Source: Deinococcus sp. KSM4-11 (GTDB taxonomy: Bacteria > Deinococcota > Deinococci > Deinococcales > Deinococcaceae). From it: DNA of 64,000 nt. The DNA lies in the NCBI RefSeq assembly GCF_004801415.1, contig NZ_SSNX01000001.1:1178001-1242000 (forward strand), given 5' to 3'. Position 1 is the first letter of the stretch. Each line of letters begins with the position of its first letter. This document shows positions 46,691 to 58,459 of this stretch, in pieces. Below the pieces are notes generated by a model. That model did no database searches and was not told where the DNA came from. It worked only from the letters and a program-made list of their open reading frames with translations. The position numbers and the translations under genes were made by a program.

Positions 46691-48643
46691 TCAGGGCAGC
46701 TGCGCTGCGTAGAAGTCCACGATGCCGGCCGCGATCGCCTGCGCGAACCGCTCCTGCCCGGCCACGCTCTGCAGCACCCGCAGGTTCCCGGCGTCGGTCA
46801 GGTAGGCCGTCTCGACCAGAATGCTGGGCTGCGCACTCGGACGGGTCAGGGCCAGGAACGCGCCGCCCTTGAGGCCCTCGCCGGGGCCGAGTTCCGGCAG
46901 GGTGCGCCGCAGGCTCGCGAGCACCCGGACGGCCACGGCCTGGGCCTGCGGGTGCGTGTAGTAGACCTCCGGCCCCCGGAGACCGCGCGGATCGCGACCG
47001 TCCGGCAGGGCATTGGCGTGGATGCTGACCAGCAGGTCGGCGCGGGCCGCCTCGGCCGCCAGGCCCCGCTCGTACAGGCCCAGCGTGACGTCGGCGGTGC
47101 GGGTCAGCACGACCGTGGCCCCCTGCGCCCGCAGCAGCGCCGCGACCCGCAGGGCGATGGGCAGCACGAGGTTCTTCTCCGGGGTACGCAGACTGCCCGC
47201 CCCGCCCTTCTGGTTTCCGCCGTGGCCGGGATCGAGGGTGATCACACGCCTCTGGAGGGGTCGCCGGGAATCGAGCGTGGGCGGGCGCCGAACCGTCACG
47301 ATCAGATCGCTCCCCTCGTAGCCCGTCTGGAAGCCCCAGGCCTGTCCCGCCGCGAGCGTCAGGGTCACGAGCGTGACACCCGGCAGTCCGGGCTGCACGT
47401 CGACGCTGCGGAGCAGGGGATCTGTGATGTCCGCGAGGCCACCCAGCGGCGTGGCAAAGGTGCCGTACAGCGTGAGGAGCAGCTGCGAGCCGCCCGCGCG
47501 CTGCTCGATGGAGTAGGGCACCCGCACGCCCCCGAGGGGCACGCGCACCCGGAGATCCCCCGACACTGCCGGCGGAACCGGGTCGGGTGCGTCGGGGATC
47601 GGCAGAGGGGTCAGGTCAGGAACGGCTTCCGTCGCTCCCGCCGCGACAGGGGCAGGAGTCGCCTGGGCCAGGAGCAGCGGGGACGGACGTGGGCTCGGCA
47701 TGGACGCGAGTTCGACCGGCCCGTCCAGCGTGATCATCCCGCCGAGCGCGACCCCCAGGCGTCCCGCCGTCAGGTCGAGTTGCGCGGCGGTGGCCAGCGC
47801 CGAGAGCCCCGGCGCGAGCCGCACCCGCAGATCCTCGCCGACCCGGCCCACTGCCGTGAAGGTCATGCCGTCGCGCGGGTACAGCAGGGGTTGACCGTCC
47901 AGATCGGTCAGCAGGGTCACGGCGTCGTTCAATGCCTGGCCCTGCACGGTTCCCGCCCGCTCGGTGGCGAGGCGCGGACCGGCGGGCGTACTGGTCAGGC
48001 GGCCGGGCGCGGTGGCCGTGACCGTCTTCCCGTCCCGGCCGCGCAGGCTGACGACGACAGCAGCGTCCAGAACGCGTGCCGTGGACGGCAGGGTGTAGAC
48101 GGCCGCGTAGGTTCCGGTCGGCCCCTCGGTCATGGGCACGGGCGGGCTGCCGGCCAGGCGGTACGTGGCCCGTCCGCCCGGCGAACCCTGGAACGAGACG
48201 CGGATGGTCCGCTCGTCGGGGAGGTCGTTCGCGGCGTCCCAGTACGTCCGGGACAGCCTCGGCGTGACGCTGCCCGCGTCGATGGCCGTGGGCCGGGCCG
48301 GCCACACCCGGGGGGCCGGGCGGGTCACGCGCAGGGTGCCCGTTCCCGACTTGCCCCCGCGGGTCGTCAGGAAGTGCAGGGTGTTCACGCCGGGACGCAG
48401 CGGCCACCACTCCATGAACAGGCCGTCCGGGCCGACCGTCACGGCCTTGCCGTCGATCCGCAGGTCGGCCCCTGGACTCACGCTGCCCTCCAGGATGACG
48501 TGGTCGAAGGGTACGGTCGCGCCGGGATCCGGATACGCGACGAACACGTCAGGCGCCCCGGATGGCGTGGCGGGAGCCGCCGCCTGCCCTCCTGACAGGG
48601 TGAGGAGCAGAAACGCGGCGAGCTGCCGCATGGACGGGCGCAT
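46691..48643 (-). CDS. N-acetylmuramoyl-L-alanine amidase (intact zinc site)
   Basis: It should cleave the amide bond between muramic acid and the peptide in peptidoglycan. The 650-residue protein has a signal peptide ([16 protein letters not shown]), an N-terminal Ig-like domain (residues about 30-110), a long Pro/Ala linker and an AMIN-like region ([14 protein letters not shown] ... [16 protein letters not shown]). The catalytic domain has [13 protein letters not shown], an ENLVLPIAL Glu, [10 protein letters not shown] and the VETAYLTD Glu, so it is complete, unlike the paralogue at 44030. Start 48643 is the first ATG; an ATG at 48631 is also possible. Confidence 0.88.
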   Translation of the reverse strand: MRPSMRQLAAFLLLTLSGGQAAAPATPSGAPDVFVAYPDPGATVPFDHVILEGSVSPGADLRIDGKAVTVGPDGLFMEWWPLRPGVNTLHFLTTRGGKSGTGTLRVTRPAPRVWPARPTAIDAGSVTPRLSRTYWDAANDLPDERTIRVSFQGSPGGRATYRLAGSPPVPMTEGPTGTYAAVYTLPSTARVLDAAVVVSLRGRDGKTVTATAPGRLTSTPAGPRLATERAGTVQGQALNDAVTLLTDLDGQPLLYPRDGMTFTAVGRVGEDLRVRLAPGLSALATAAQLDLTAGRLGVALGGMITLDGPVELASMPSPRPSPLLLAQATPAPVAAGATEAVPDLTPLPIPDAPDPVPPAVSGDLRVRVPLGGVRVPYSIEQRAGGSQLLLTLYGTFATPLGGLADITDPLLRSVDVQPGLPGVTLVTLTLAAGQAWGFQTGYEGSDLIVTVRRPPTLDSRRPLQRRVITLDPGHGGNQKGGAGSLRTPEKNLVLPIALRVAALLRAQGATVVLTRTADVTLGLYERGLAAEAARADLLVSIHANALPDGRDPRGLRGPEVYYTHPQAQAVAVRVLASLRRTLPELGPGEGLKGGAFLALTRPSAQPSILVETAYLTDAGNLRVLQSVAGQERFAQAIAAGIVDFYAAQLP

Positions 48644-48720
48644 CCGACAGGTGTAGCACGGGCTTCGCGGCAGCAAATGAGCCGGCCCGGCCGCCGCGGG
48701 GGCGTATGCTGGGTGGACTC

Positions 48721-49809
48721 ATGAACGACGTGCTGGTAGAGACGTACGAGGCGGCCCTGCCCGAGTACGAACGCCTGCGTGACGCGGCCGTCGCGCACAC
48801 GAACGCCCTGCTGGCCCCCTCCGGCCTGAACATCCACCACGTCACCGGCCGCGTGAAACGGCCCCTGAGTCTGGCGGACAAGTTGCTGCGCAAGCCTGGT
48901 CAGTACCACACGCTGGACGAGGTCACGGATCTGGTCGCGGTGCGCGTCATCACGTACTTCGAGTCGGATGTGGCCACCGTGTCCAGGCTGGTCGAGCAGG
49001 CCTTCGACGTCGACTGGGAGCATTCCATCGACAAGAGCAAGATGCACGACCCGGATCGGTTCGGGTACATGGGCGTGCATTACGTGGTGCGCCCGCGACC
49101 GGATGGAACCGACGGGAGTGCCGTCCCGGATCGGCAGTTCGAGATCCAGATCCGGTCGATCCTCCAGCACGCCTGGGCCGAGATCGAACATGACCTGGGG
49201 TACAAGAACCGCGCGGCCGTGCCGCGGGAGGTCAGCCGCCGCTTCTACCGGCTGGCGGGCCTACTGGAAATGGCCGACGAGGAGTTCATGACCCTGCACC
49301 GCCTGTCCCAGCATTACGCCTCTACGCTGCCCGAGCGCGTGCGCGACACGCCCGACAGCGTGTTCATCGACGCGCAGAGCCTGACCTTCATGATGGAAAT
49401 GCCGCCGGTCAGGACGCTGGACGAGCAGGTGGCCGGCGCGCTGAACGTGCTGCTGCTCACCGGCTGGCCCGACCCGGAACGCCCGCAGCGGCTGGCGACG
49501 CTGCTGCAGTACGTGGGCGTGAACTCGGTGGGAGCGTTGCAGAAGGAGCTGCGCCGGCACGGTTCGGAGATCGTGGCCTTCGCCGCCGAGCTGATGCCGC
49601 GCCTGCGCGACGTGTGGTTCCCGGTCGGGGGCGTGCGGCCCGGCACCAGCGTGGTGCACTTCGCGCTGATGCGCGCCTGCGCCAACCCGTCTCTGAACCC
49701 GCAGGAGATCGTGCAGGCGCTTGATCTCAGCAGCGTCCGCGCGACCGCCCACCTCGTGGACACCGTGCGCGCGACGTATGCCGAGGTGACCCGCTCCCGC
49801 GCGGGCTAA
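48721..49809 (+). CDS. RelA/SpoT nucleotidyltransferase-domain protein with an extra C-terminal region
   Basis: The 362-residue protein has one RelA/SpoT synthetase domain in residues about 35-160: [39 protein letters not shown] and [22 protein letters not shown], all in order. There is no HD hydrolase domain or TGS/ACT, so it resembles small alarmone synthetases, which make (p)ppGpp or related nucleotides. The last 180 residues are unrecognised and about double the normal size. Start 48721 follows a GGTGGA site; ATG 48706 is the alternative. Confidence 0.85.
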   Translation: MNDVLVETYEAALPEYERLRDAAVAHTNALLAPSGLNIHHVTGRVKRPLSLADKLLRKPGQYHTLDEVTDLVAVRVITYFESDVATVSRLVEQAFDVDWEHSIDKSKMHDPDRFGYMGVHYVVRPRPDGTDGSAVPDRQFEIQIRSILQHAWAEIEHDLGYKNRAAVPREVSRRFYRLAGLLEMADEEFMTLHRLSQHYASTLPERVRDTPDSVFIDAQSLTFMMEMPPVRTLDEQVAGALNVLLLTGWPDPERPQRLATLLQYVGVNSVGALQKELRRHGSEIVAFAAELMPRLRDVWFPVGGVRPGTSVVHFALMRACANPSLNPQEIVQALDLSSVRATAHLVDTVRATYAEVTRSRAG

Positions 49810-49839
49810 CCCATTGCTGCACCCGGGATTCGCAGGCCA

Positions 49840-49869
49840 GGCCAGTGGTGCAGGTGGGTGGGACTGGCC
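49840..49869. terminator. Weak hairpin between convergent RelA/SpoT-like and tilS genes
   Basis: A seven-base stem (49840-49846 with 49863-49869) around a 16-base loop is the only dyad in the 87-base gap. No U-tract. Confidence 0.3.
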
Positions 49870-49896
49870 AGTTGGGCCATCGAACCGAGCTGCGGG

Positions 49897-51543
49897 TCAG
49901 CCGCTCCCAGTGCCGTTCGCCCGCAGGGCCGCGAAGGTGTCGCGCAGGACTCGCCGGGCCTCGTGGGCCCGCACGCCGGTCGTGACGGTAGGCCGCACTC
50001 CCCAGTGGTGCGCCAGGACATCGGTGACGCCGCCCAGCGCACCCGCCTTGGGATTCGCCGCGCCGAACGCGATGTGACCGATCCGGGCTTCCAGTGCCGC
50101 GCCCAGGCACATCGGACACGGCTCCAGCGTGACGACCAGCGTGCAGCCGGTCAGGTACGGCGTACCGAGCGTCGCGGCGGCGTTCCGCAGGGCCTCCAGC
50201 TCCGCGTGGCGGGTCATGTCCGCGTGCTCGCGGCTGCGGTTGCGGCCCCGTCCGACCACCGCGCCGTCCGATCCCAGCACGACCGCACCGACCGGCACCT
50301 CCTGCGCAGCGGCCGCCTCGTGGGCCAGGGTCAGCGCCTCCCCCATCGCCGCATGCAGGGGCTCGACGGATTCGGCGGTTCGTTCGCGGGCGCCCACCGC
50401 CCAGATGGGTGCAGTCAGGCCCACCCACTGCACCGCTCCGTTCTCGTCCACGATCACGGACACGCGGTCCCGGTCGCCGCGCGGCACCCGGCGATCCGTG
50501 AGCACGTCGCTGAGCTTGCGGGTGCCGCCCGGCAGGTGGATGCGGTCACCGGCCTGCCGGGTGCGGAGCGTCCAGCCGTCCGGCAGCGAAAAGGCTGGAG
50601 CTGCACCCACCGCCGAATCCAGGTGCAAGTGGCTGCCCGTGACCGTGACGTCCCGGCCACCCGGCAGCGTGAGGTGTGCGGTCTGACCTCCTTGCAGCGC
50701 GGCGGCCAGGGCTTCCACCTGTGGGGCATGGACGTCCTGCCGGGCAGTTGCGAGTTCCTGACGCACCCAGCGGCGCAGCACGGCCAGCGACATCCGCGCT
50801 CGCGGCGCATGTGGAGTCAGCTGCCGCGCCGCGCCCTGCAGGGCCGCGTCGTCCTGGGCCTGATAGCGGGCCAGCCGCGCGAGGGCCACCTCCAGACCGG
50901 GAAACCGCTCCTCCAGCTGCGGCATCACCTGCGCCCGCACCCACGCGCGGGTGTAGGCAGGATCGGCGTTCGACTCGTCCTCACGCCAGTCCTGACCCTG
51001 GGCACGCAGGAAGGCCTCGATCTCCTGGCGGCCCACGTCCAGCCACGGGCGACGCAGGGGGCCGCGCTCAGGCTGGATGCCGCCCAGCACGGCCTCTCCT
51101 CTCAGCACCTGCATCAGCACCGTCTCGGCCTGATCCCGCCGGGTGTGGGCGGTCAGGATCGTGTCGGCACCGTGGGCACGTGCCACCCGTGCCAGGAATT
51201 CGTAGCGGATGCGCCGGGCGGCGTCCTCCACGTTCCAGCCGCGCCGCGCCGCCACGGCCGCCACATCGACCCGCGTGGTCTGGAAGGGCACGTCCAGCCG
51301 CACGGCCAGGGCCGCCACCCACCCGGCATCTTCAGCCGATCCGCGGCGCAGTGCGTGATCAAGGTGCGCCACCACGACCCGCACCCCGCCGTGGTGCAGG
51401 GCGAGCAGCAGGGCCACGGAGTCCGCACCGCCCGACACGCCCGCGACCACCCGCCGACCCGCGAAGCCGGCCAGGGGGCGGGCCAGCGCAGGAGGTACGC
51501 CGGCCAACGGAGAACGGAGAGCGGCACGTTGCACAGGCCGCAT
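49897..51543 (-). CDS. tilS: TilS-TadA fusion: tRNA(Ile)-lysidine synthetase and tRNA adenosine deaminase
   Basis: The 548-residue protein joins two wobble-position-34 tRNA enzymes. Residues 1-370 are TilS, which makes lysidine in tRNA-Ile: PP-loop SGGADS near residue 35, then DHALRRGSAEDA, TAHTRRDQAETVL and C-terminal domains. Residues about 390-545 are TadA, which converts A34 to inosine: RHAELEAL (zinc His, catalytic Glu) and EPCPMCLGAAL (zinc Cys pair). TACAAT overlaps the ATG 51543 and sits seven bases before the in-frame GTG 51534, which may be the true start. I recall the same fusion in D. radiodurans annotation. Confidence 0.92.
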   Translation of the reverse strand: MRPVQRAALRSPLAGVPPALARPLAGFAGRRVVAGVSGGADSVALLLALHHGGVRVVVAHLDHALRRGSAEDAGWVAALAVRLDVPFQTTRVDVAAVAARRGWNVEDAARRIRYEFLARVARAHGADTILTAHTRRDQAETVLMQVLRGEAVLGGIQPERGPLRRPWLDVGRQEIEAFLRAQGQDWREDESNADPAYTRAWVRAQVMPQLEERFPGLEVALARLARYQAQDDAALQGAARQLTPHAPRARMSLAVLRRWVRQELATARQDVHAPQVEALAAALQGGQTAHLTLPGGRDVTVTGSHLHLDSAVGAAPAFSLPDGWTLRTRQAGDRIHLPGGTRKLSDVLTDRRVPRGDRDRVSVIVDENGAVQWVGLTAPIWAVGARERTAESVEPLHAAMGEALTLAHEAAAAQEVPVGAVVLGSDGAVVGRGRNRSREHADMTRHAELEALRNAAATLGTPYLTGCTLVVTLEPCPMCLGAALEARIGHIAFGAANPKAGALGGVTDVLAHHWGVRPTVTTGVRAHEARRVLRDTFAALRANGTGSG

Positions 51544-51547
51544 TGTA
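51542..51547 (-). promoter_or_regulatory. -10 box for tilS-tadA, favouring GTG 51534 as start
   Basis: TACAAT on the minus strand overlaps ATG 51543, so the transcript should begin near the in-frame GTG seven bases further on. Same arrangement as smpB. Confidence 0.5.
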
Positions 51548-51643
51548 GGAAGGCGGAGCCATCCATGCCGACCTGGGTTTACGGAGCCGATCACCCCCGC
51601 CGGGCGCGGTCTCAGGTTCACGGTCTTTCCAGGGGAAGGCCGG

Positions 51644-51649
51644 TAGACT
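51644..51649 (+). promoter_or_regulatory. TANNNT -10 box for the peroxiredoxin gene
   Basis: TAGACT six bases before ATG 51656, without a Shine-Dalgarno sequence. It rules out the GTG at 51650. Confidence 0.5.
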
Positions 51650-51655
51650 GTGGGC

Positions 51656-52144
51656 ATGAGTGTCCGTCCTGGTGCCCCCGCACCCCTGTTCGAGAAACGC
51701 AGTGACGACGGTCGGGTGATTCGACTGGCGGACCTGCGTGGACGCTGGGTGGTGATGTTCTTCTACCCGCGTGCCCACTCGGCCGGCTGCTCGATCGAGG
51801 CGCAGCGCTTTGAGGCGGCGCTGCCGGAGTTCGAGCGGCTCGGCGCCGTGGTGATCGGCGTGAGCACGGACACCGAGGCCAGGCAGGCCCGCTTCCGGGA
51901 CACCTGCTCGCTCAGCTATCCGCTGCTGCCCGACAGCGACCGCAGCGTGTGCCGCGCGTACGGGGTGCTCGGCCCGCTGGGGGGGCTGCTGAACATGGCC
52001 GCGCGGGAAACGGTGTTGATCGACCCGAATGGCGTGGTGGCGGCCCGCTGGCGCAACCCGAACCCGGCCGCCCATGTTCCTGCGGTGCTGCGCGCCCTGG
52101 AGGGCCATCCCGGCGACGTCCCCCAGGCCATACCCGGCACCTGA
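51656..52144 (+). CDS. Peroxiredoxin (AhpC/TSA, BCP-like)
   Basis: The 162-residue thioredoxin-fold peroxidase has the family start (RPGAPAPLFEKRSDDG ... LADLRGRWVVMFFYP). The peroxidatic Cys is in a HSAGCSIEAQRF context, where most BCPs have TPGCTxE. The PrxQ resolving Cys five residues later is absent; other Cys residues occur in DTCSLSY and SVCRAYG. Either may resolve, or the enzyme may be 1-Cys. It should reduce peroxides in the cytoplasm. Confidence 0.88.
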   Translation: MSVRPGAPAPLFEKRSDDGRVIRLADLRGRWVVMFFYPRAHSAGCSIEAQRFEAALPEFERLGAVVIGVSTDTEARQARFRDTCSLSYPLLPDSDRSVCRAYGVLGPLGGLLNMAARETVLIDPNGVVAARWRNPNPAAHVPAVLRALEGHPGDVPQAIPGT

Positions 52145-52186
52145 CGCATCTGTTGGGCGGGAGGGCGTCCGGACGCTACCTGGAGG

Positions 52187-52927
52187 TCATCCTCCCCTGA
52201 GGAACGTCAGCGACTCCTGGTACAGCATCTCGGTCGTGTCGAGGCTGGCGAAGGTGTGGGTGCCGCCGGGAATGGCGGTCGCGTCGCAGCCGAGCGCTCG
52301 GGCATAGCGCACTCCGTACTCGGGCGGGCAGACTTCGTCGGCGTCGCCGTGGAGGACGTGGGCCACGCCGCCCCAGCGGGCCGCCACGTCCAGCGGGCGC
52401 TGGCGCAGCATGTCCTGGTAGAAGGCCCGGCCGACCGGCCAGCCGCCCAGATCCGCGACGGTGGCCGGCATCTGACCGCCGGGCAGACGCGGCAGCCACG
52501 CGTCGGGCAGGGCTGGAGCCCACAGCAGCAGCCGGTGGGCCAGCGCGTCCGGCGCGGCGAGCGTGGCGACCAGCCCGCCCATGCTGAAGCCCAGCAGCAT
52601 GACGCGCAGCGGATCGATGCCCGGCTGCCGCCGCAGGTAGGTGACCGCTGCGAGGGTGTCCTGCACCTCCGTCCCCACGGTCACGTCGCTGAACTCCCCG
52701 TGGGATTCGCCACTGCCCCGGCAGTCGAAGCGCAGGCTGGCGATGCCCTGCGCGGCCAGGCGCCGGGAAAACCGCACGAACAGGCGCTGGGCCTCGATGC
52801 GGTTGCCCGTGAAGCCGTGCACGAACACCACGGACGGCCAGCCGCTGGCCGGGGCGTCGGCATCCGGCGTGTGCACCATGCCGTACAGGCGGCTGCCATC
52901 GACACTGAACTGCGCAAAACTTTCCAC
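52187..52927 (-). CDS. Alpha/beta hydrolase (feruloyl esterase-like)
   Basis: The 246-residue alpha/beta hydrolase has an oxyanion HGFTGN motif, the nucleophile elbow GFSMGG, an acid Asp in HGDADEVCP and the catalytic His in GGTHTF near the end. A small lid region lies around residues 135-165. Sequence style matches bacterial serine esterases acting on small esters. There is no signal peptide, so it is cytoplasmic. It starts with GTG 52927 and is divergent from the nucleoside hydrolase. Confidence 0.85.
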   Translation of the reverse strand: MESFAQFSVDGSRLYGMVHTPDADAPASGWPSVVFVHGFTGNRIEAQRLFVRFSRRLAAQGIASLRFDCRGSGESHGEFSDVTVGTEVQDTLAAVTYLRRQPGIDPLRVMLLGFSMGGLVATLAAPDALAHRLLLWAPALPDAWLPRLPGGQMPATVADLGGWPVGRAFYQDMLRQRPLDVAARWGGVAHVLHGDADEVCPPEYGVRYARALGCDATAIPGGTHTFASLDTTEMLYQESLTFLRGG

Positions 52928-52962
52928 GCTCCGAATTCTGCCACCGCCGGGTGGCCGCGCCC

Positions 52963-52968
52963 TACACT
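52963..52968 (+). promoter_or_regulatory. TANNNT -10 box for the nucleoside hydrolase gene
   Basis: TACACT six bases before ATG 52975. It selects this ATG over the in-frame start at 52951. Confidence 0.5.
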
Positions 52969-52974
52969 CCGGGC

Positions 52975-53913
52975 ATGTCGCCGCTCCCGCTGCCCGTGAT
53001 TCTCGATGGTGACCCTGGTCTGGACGACGCGGTCGCGTGGTGGCTGGCCCTGGCCAGCCCGGAACTGGATGTGCTGGCCGTCACCACCGTGCATGGCAAC
53101 GTGCCGCTGACGCTCACGACCCGGAACGCCGGGGTGGTGCTGGCCCTGGCAGAGGCGTCCGTGCCGTACCACGCGGGGGCCGACCGGCCCCTGGTGCGCG
53201 GCAGCGTGACGGCCGCGTCCGTTCACGGAGCCACCGGCCTGCCGGCCGCAGGACTGCCCGAGCCCGCCCGGCCCCCGGAGGCGGAACACGCGGTGCAGAC
53301 AATGATCCGCGTGGTGCGCGCCCGGCCGGGGGCCGTGACCGTCATTGCGACTGGCCCCCTCACGAACGTGGCGCTGGCCTTCCGGCTGGCTCCGGATCTG
53401 CCGGGACTTGTGCGGGAGGTCATGTGGATGGGCGGCAGCACCGCTCAGGGCAACCGCACGCCGGCCGCGGAGTTCAACGCCCTGGCCGACCCGCACGCGG
53501 CGCGGATCGTGTTCGAGTCCGGGGTGCCGCTGCGGATGGTGGGACTCAACGTCACGATGCAGTGCATTGCCACGCCGGAGCGGGTGCAGGCCCTGCGCAA
53601 CCTGGGCAACCGGGCTGGAACCGTAAGTGCCGAGTTGCTCACCTTCTACGCCGGCGTCTACCGCGAGAAGTACGGCTTGAATGGCGGAGCGCTGCACGAT
53701 CCGCTGGCGGTCGCGGCCGTGATCTGGCCTGACCTGCTGACGTGGGCGGCCATGGACGTGCAAGTCGAGGTGCAGGAGGGCGCGAACCTGGGCCGCACGA
53801 CCTGTGACCTGTACGGTGTGACAGGCCACGTAGGTACGGCACGGGTGGCCGTGGGGGTAGATGACCCGGCCTTCTTTGCGCGGCTGCTGGAACGGCTCGC
53901 CACTCTGCCGTGA
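52975..53913 (+). CDS. Nucleoside hydrolase (IU-type)
   Basis: It hydrolyses ribonucleosides to base and ribose in salvage. The 312-residue protein has the calcium-binding Asp cluster DGDPGLDDAVA at residues 10-20, HGNVPL, a middle NVAL/ATGPLTNVAL motif, MGG in WMGGSTAQGN and EFNALADPHAAR. The last metal ligand is in GALHDPLAVA. Substrate range (purine or pyrimidine) is not decided by these motifs. Confidence 0.92.
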   Translation: MSPLPLPVILDGDPGLDDAVAWWLALASPELDVLAVTTVHGNVPLTLTTRNAGVVLALAEASVPYHAGADRPLVRGSVTAASVHGATGLPAAGLPEPARPPEAEHAVQTMIRVVRARPGAVTVIATGPLTNVALAFRLAPDLPGLVREVMWMGGSTAQGNRTPAAEFNALADPHAARIVFESGVPLRMVGLNVTMQCIATPERVQALRNLGNRAGTVSAELLTFYAGVYREKYGLNGGALHDPLAVAAVIWPDLLTWAAMDVQVEVQEGANLGRTTCDLYGVTGHVGTARVAVGVDDPAFFARLLERLATLP

Positions 53914-53945
53914 CCGTCTGGACGGTGAAGTGTCCTGATGCCGCT

Positions 53946-55373
53946 TCAGGTCAGGTCGAAGTCCAGGCGCAGTGAGGTGACCTCACGGGATCCGTGGGTC
54001 GATGGAATCGGGGGCGTTCCGGCGAGTAAGGCCTCTTCTTCTGGCGCAGGGAGCGCAGGAACGGGCACGTTCGGCAGGTCGGCGGGAAGGCCGGGCACAT
54101 CTGCGCGGCGCAGCAGCGTCACGGCACCCTGGTGGGCGTTCATGCGAACGAAGGCGTCCGGCTGCATCCACTCCGGGCGGCGGCCCCGCAGGCCCACGGC
54201 CGGTCGTCCGACGCTGCGTTCGTGCAGGGCGGCCGGGGACAGCGGTCCGGCCCGGTCGAGGATCACGGCCGCCGCTCCCGCCAGCTGTGGCCACTGCCAG
54301 GGGCGCACGTCGGCGCACAGCGCAATACGGCCCTCCGGGACGGGCTGACCGGGAATCCACTGGTACAGCAGGCCGTCGCGCACGCCAGGCGACAGCGGCA
54401 CCACCGGATAGTGCCGGTCGACCAGCGTCCAGGTCGGAACCTGTGGCGCAGGCGAGTGTTGCAGGCGGCGCAGCTGGGTCAGGCCGCGCAGCGTGGCGGG
54501 ATCCAGCGTGCCGTCGAGCGCGTCGCGCAGTTCGGTGGGCGTGAGCCAGCGGGCATCGGCCGGGCGGATCAGCCACCCGGCCTCGGTGAGCAGCGCCGCC
54601 GCCCGGACGGCTGCCCGGATCAGGTCACGGCGGGCCTGTCGCTGAGCGGCCTGGTGGGCGTACAGCGCGGCGTGCTGCGCGCGGGCCGCCTCGACCAGAC
54701 TGCGGGCCGCCCCGCGCCGCGCGCCCGTCAGGGTGGTCATGAGCTGCTGAAGGGCGGCGTCCGCGCTGTGCGCGCCGGAACCGCCGGTCGCATTGAGGCC
54801 GCTGAGAAGCTCCAGGTGCAGGACATTGCGCTGCTCCAGCCAATGCCAGCTCACCGCGCGCAGCGCCTCGGTGGCCAGCACGGCGTTGTACGTGGTCAGG
54901 GTGTCGGGGTCGTGGTTCAGGCGCTGGATGGCCCGCGACAGCTGCGTGGCCGGTGACACCGCCGCGCCGACTTCGGCTGCGCCCCGGACCGTGGAACCGG
55001 ACGAACTGCGCGACCCCAGGGCCGCCTGATGGAGCAGGTCCAGTCGCGGCCGGGGCGCGGGCACAGCCGGTTCCTCCAGTTCGACGGTCACGCCCAGGGC
55101 CAGCTGGAAGGCCACTGCCTGATCCCGGTTCAGCGGCGCGGTCAGGGCGTCCAGGTGCGCGGCGTGAAGGTACAGGCGACCGCCCTGCTGCGAAAGCAGG
55201 CGCGTGCTCAGGCCGTCCGGATCGCTCAGGTTGAGGGCCTGGAGGAGGGTGCGGGCCTGACCTTGCAGGATCAGGCGCACGATCCCCAGTTCCAGGGGAC
55301 AGAGGGCGGCCGGGTGGTCGTCCAGGGGAAGCCACCGGGTGGACGGCCGGGTGGGTGCGGGAGCTGCGGTCAT
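53946..55373 (-). CDS. PEP-synthase-like protein reduced to its C-terminal half, phospho-His site lost
   Basis: This 475-residue protein is not a known enzyme. Residues about 225-300 resemble the linker of PEP synthase/rifampicin phosphotransferase-type proteins (LIRPADARWLTPTELRDALDG). Residues about 335-430 resemble the swivelling PEP-utiliser domain: GQPVPEGRIALCADV, then AGAAAVILDRAGPLSPAALHERSVGRPAVGL. In active enzymes the middle reads G-x-x-[ST]-H-A-A with the phospho-His; here it reads LSPAA. No ATP-grasp domain precedes it, and the N-terminal 200 residues are unrecognised. It is divergent from glgP. Function unknown. Confidence 0.7.
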   Translation of the reverse strand: MTAAPAPTRPSTRWLPLDDHPAALCPLELGIVRLILQGQARTLLQALNLSDPDGLSTRLLSQQGGRLYLHAAHLDALTAPLNRDQAVAFQLALGVTVELEEPAVPAPRPRLDLLHQAALGSRSSSGSTVRGAAEVGAAVSPATQLSRAIQRLNHDPDTLTTYNAVLATEALRAVSWHWLEQRNVLHLELLSGLNATGGSGAHSADAALQQLMTTLTGARRGAARSLVEAARAQHAALYAHQAAQRQARRDLIRAAVRAAALLTEAGWLIRPADARWLTPTELRDALDGTLDPATLRGLTQLRRLQHSPAPQVPTWTLVDRHYPVVPLSPGVRDGLLYQWIPGQPVPEGRIALCADVRPWQWPQLAGAAAVILDRAGPLSPAALHERSVGRPAVGLRGRRPEWMQPDAFVRMNAHQGAVTLLRRADVPGLPADLPNVPVPALPAPEEEALLAGTPPIPSTHGSREVTSLRLDFDLT

Positions 55374-58224
<2,851 letters not shown>

Positions 58225-58266
58225 GCCGGAACCCCTGAACTGCCCGAACTGACCACCGTTCACACT

Positions 58267-58294
58267 GCCCCCGCGCCGGTCTGGCGTCGGGGGC
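58267..58294 (+). terminator. glgP terminator hairpin
   Basis: An 11-base stem with one bulge (58267-58277 with 58283-58294) and a short loop is followed by GTTCCT. It starts 43 bases after the glgP stop codon. Confidence 0.65.
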
Positions 58295-58447
58295 GTTCCT
58301 GTGCCCGGGGGACGCTCATGGCATTTCCCAGGGGCTGTACGAGCAGCGCAGAGTGGCCAATCGCTGGAAGGTGATGGACGAGGCGAAGGAGCTGAAGGGA
58401 CGCATCCGCTCGACGTCAACCATCGGACGGGATGGCCGCCGTGGTGC

Positions 58448-58453
58448 TTTAAT
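58448..58453 (+). promoter_or_regulatory. -10 box for the EamA transporter gene
   Basis: TTTAAT six bases before GTG 58460, without a Shine-Dalgarno sequence. It supports the GTG start. Confidence 0.45.
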
Positions 58454-58459
58454 GCCCCG

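Noticed and set aside
53946..55373. Calling this gene phosphoenolpyruvate synthase
   Set aside because: It lacks the ATP-grasp domain, the phospho-His and the PEP-binding barrel, so enzyme function is not supported.
58293..58441. A short plus-strand frame with an ordinary-looking peptide (EQRRVANRWKVMDEAKELKGRIR) upstream of the EamA gene
   Set aside because: It has no start codon with a ribosome site or -10 box, overlaps the glgP terminator and ends across the EamA start. It might be a gene remnant, but the evidence is too thin.
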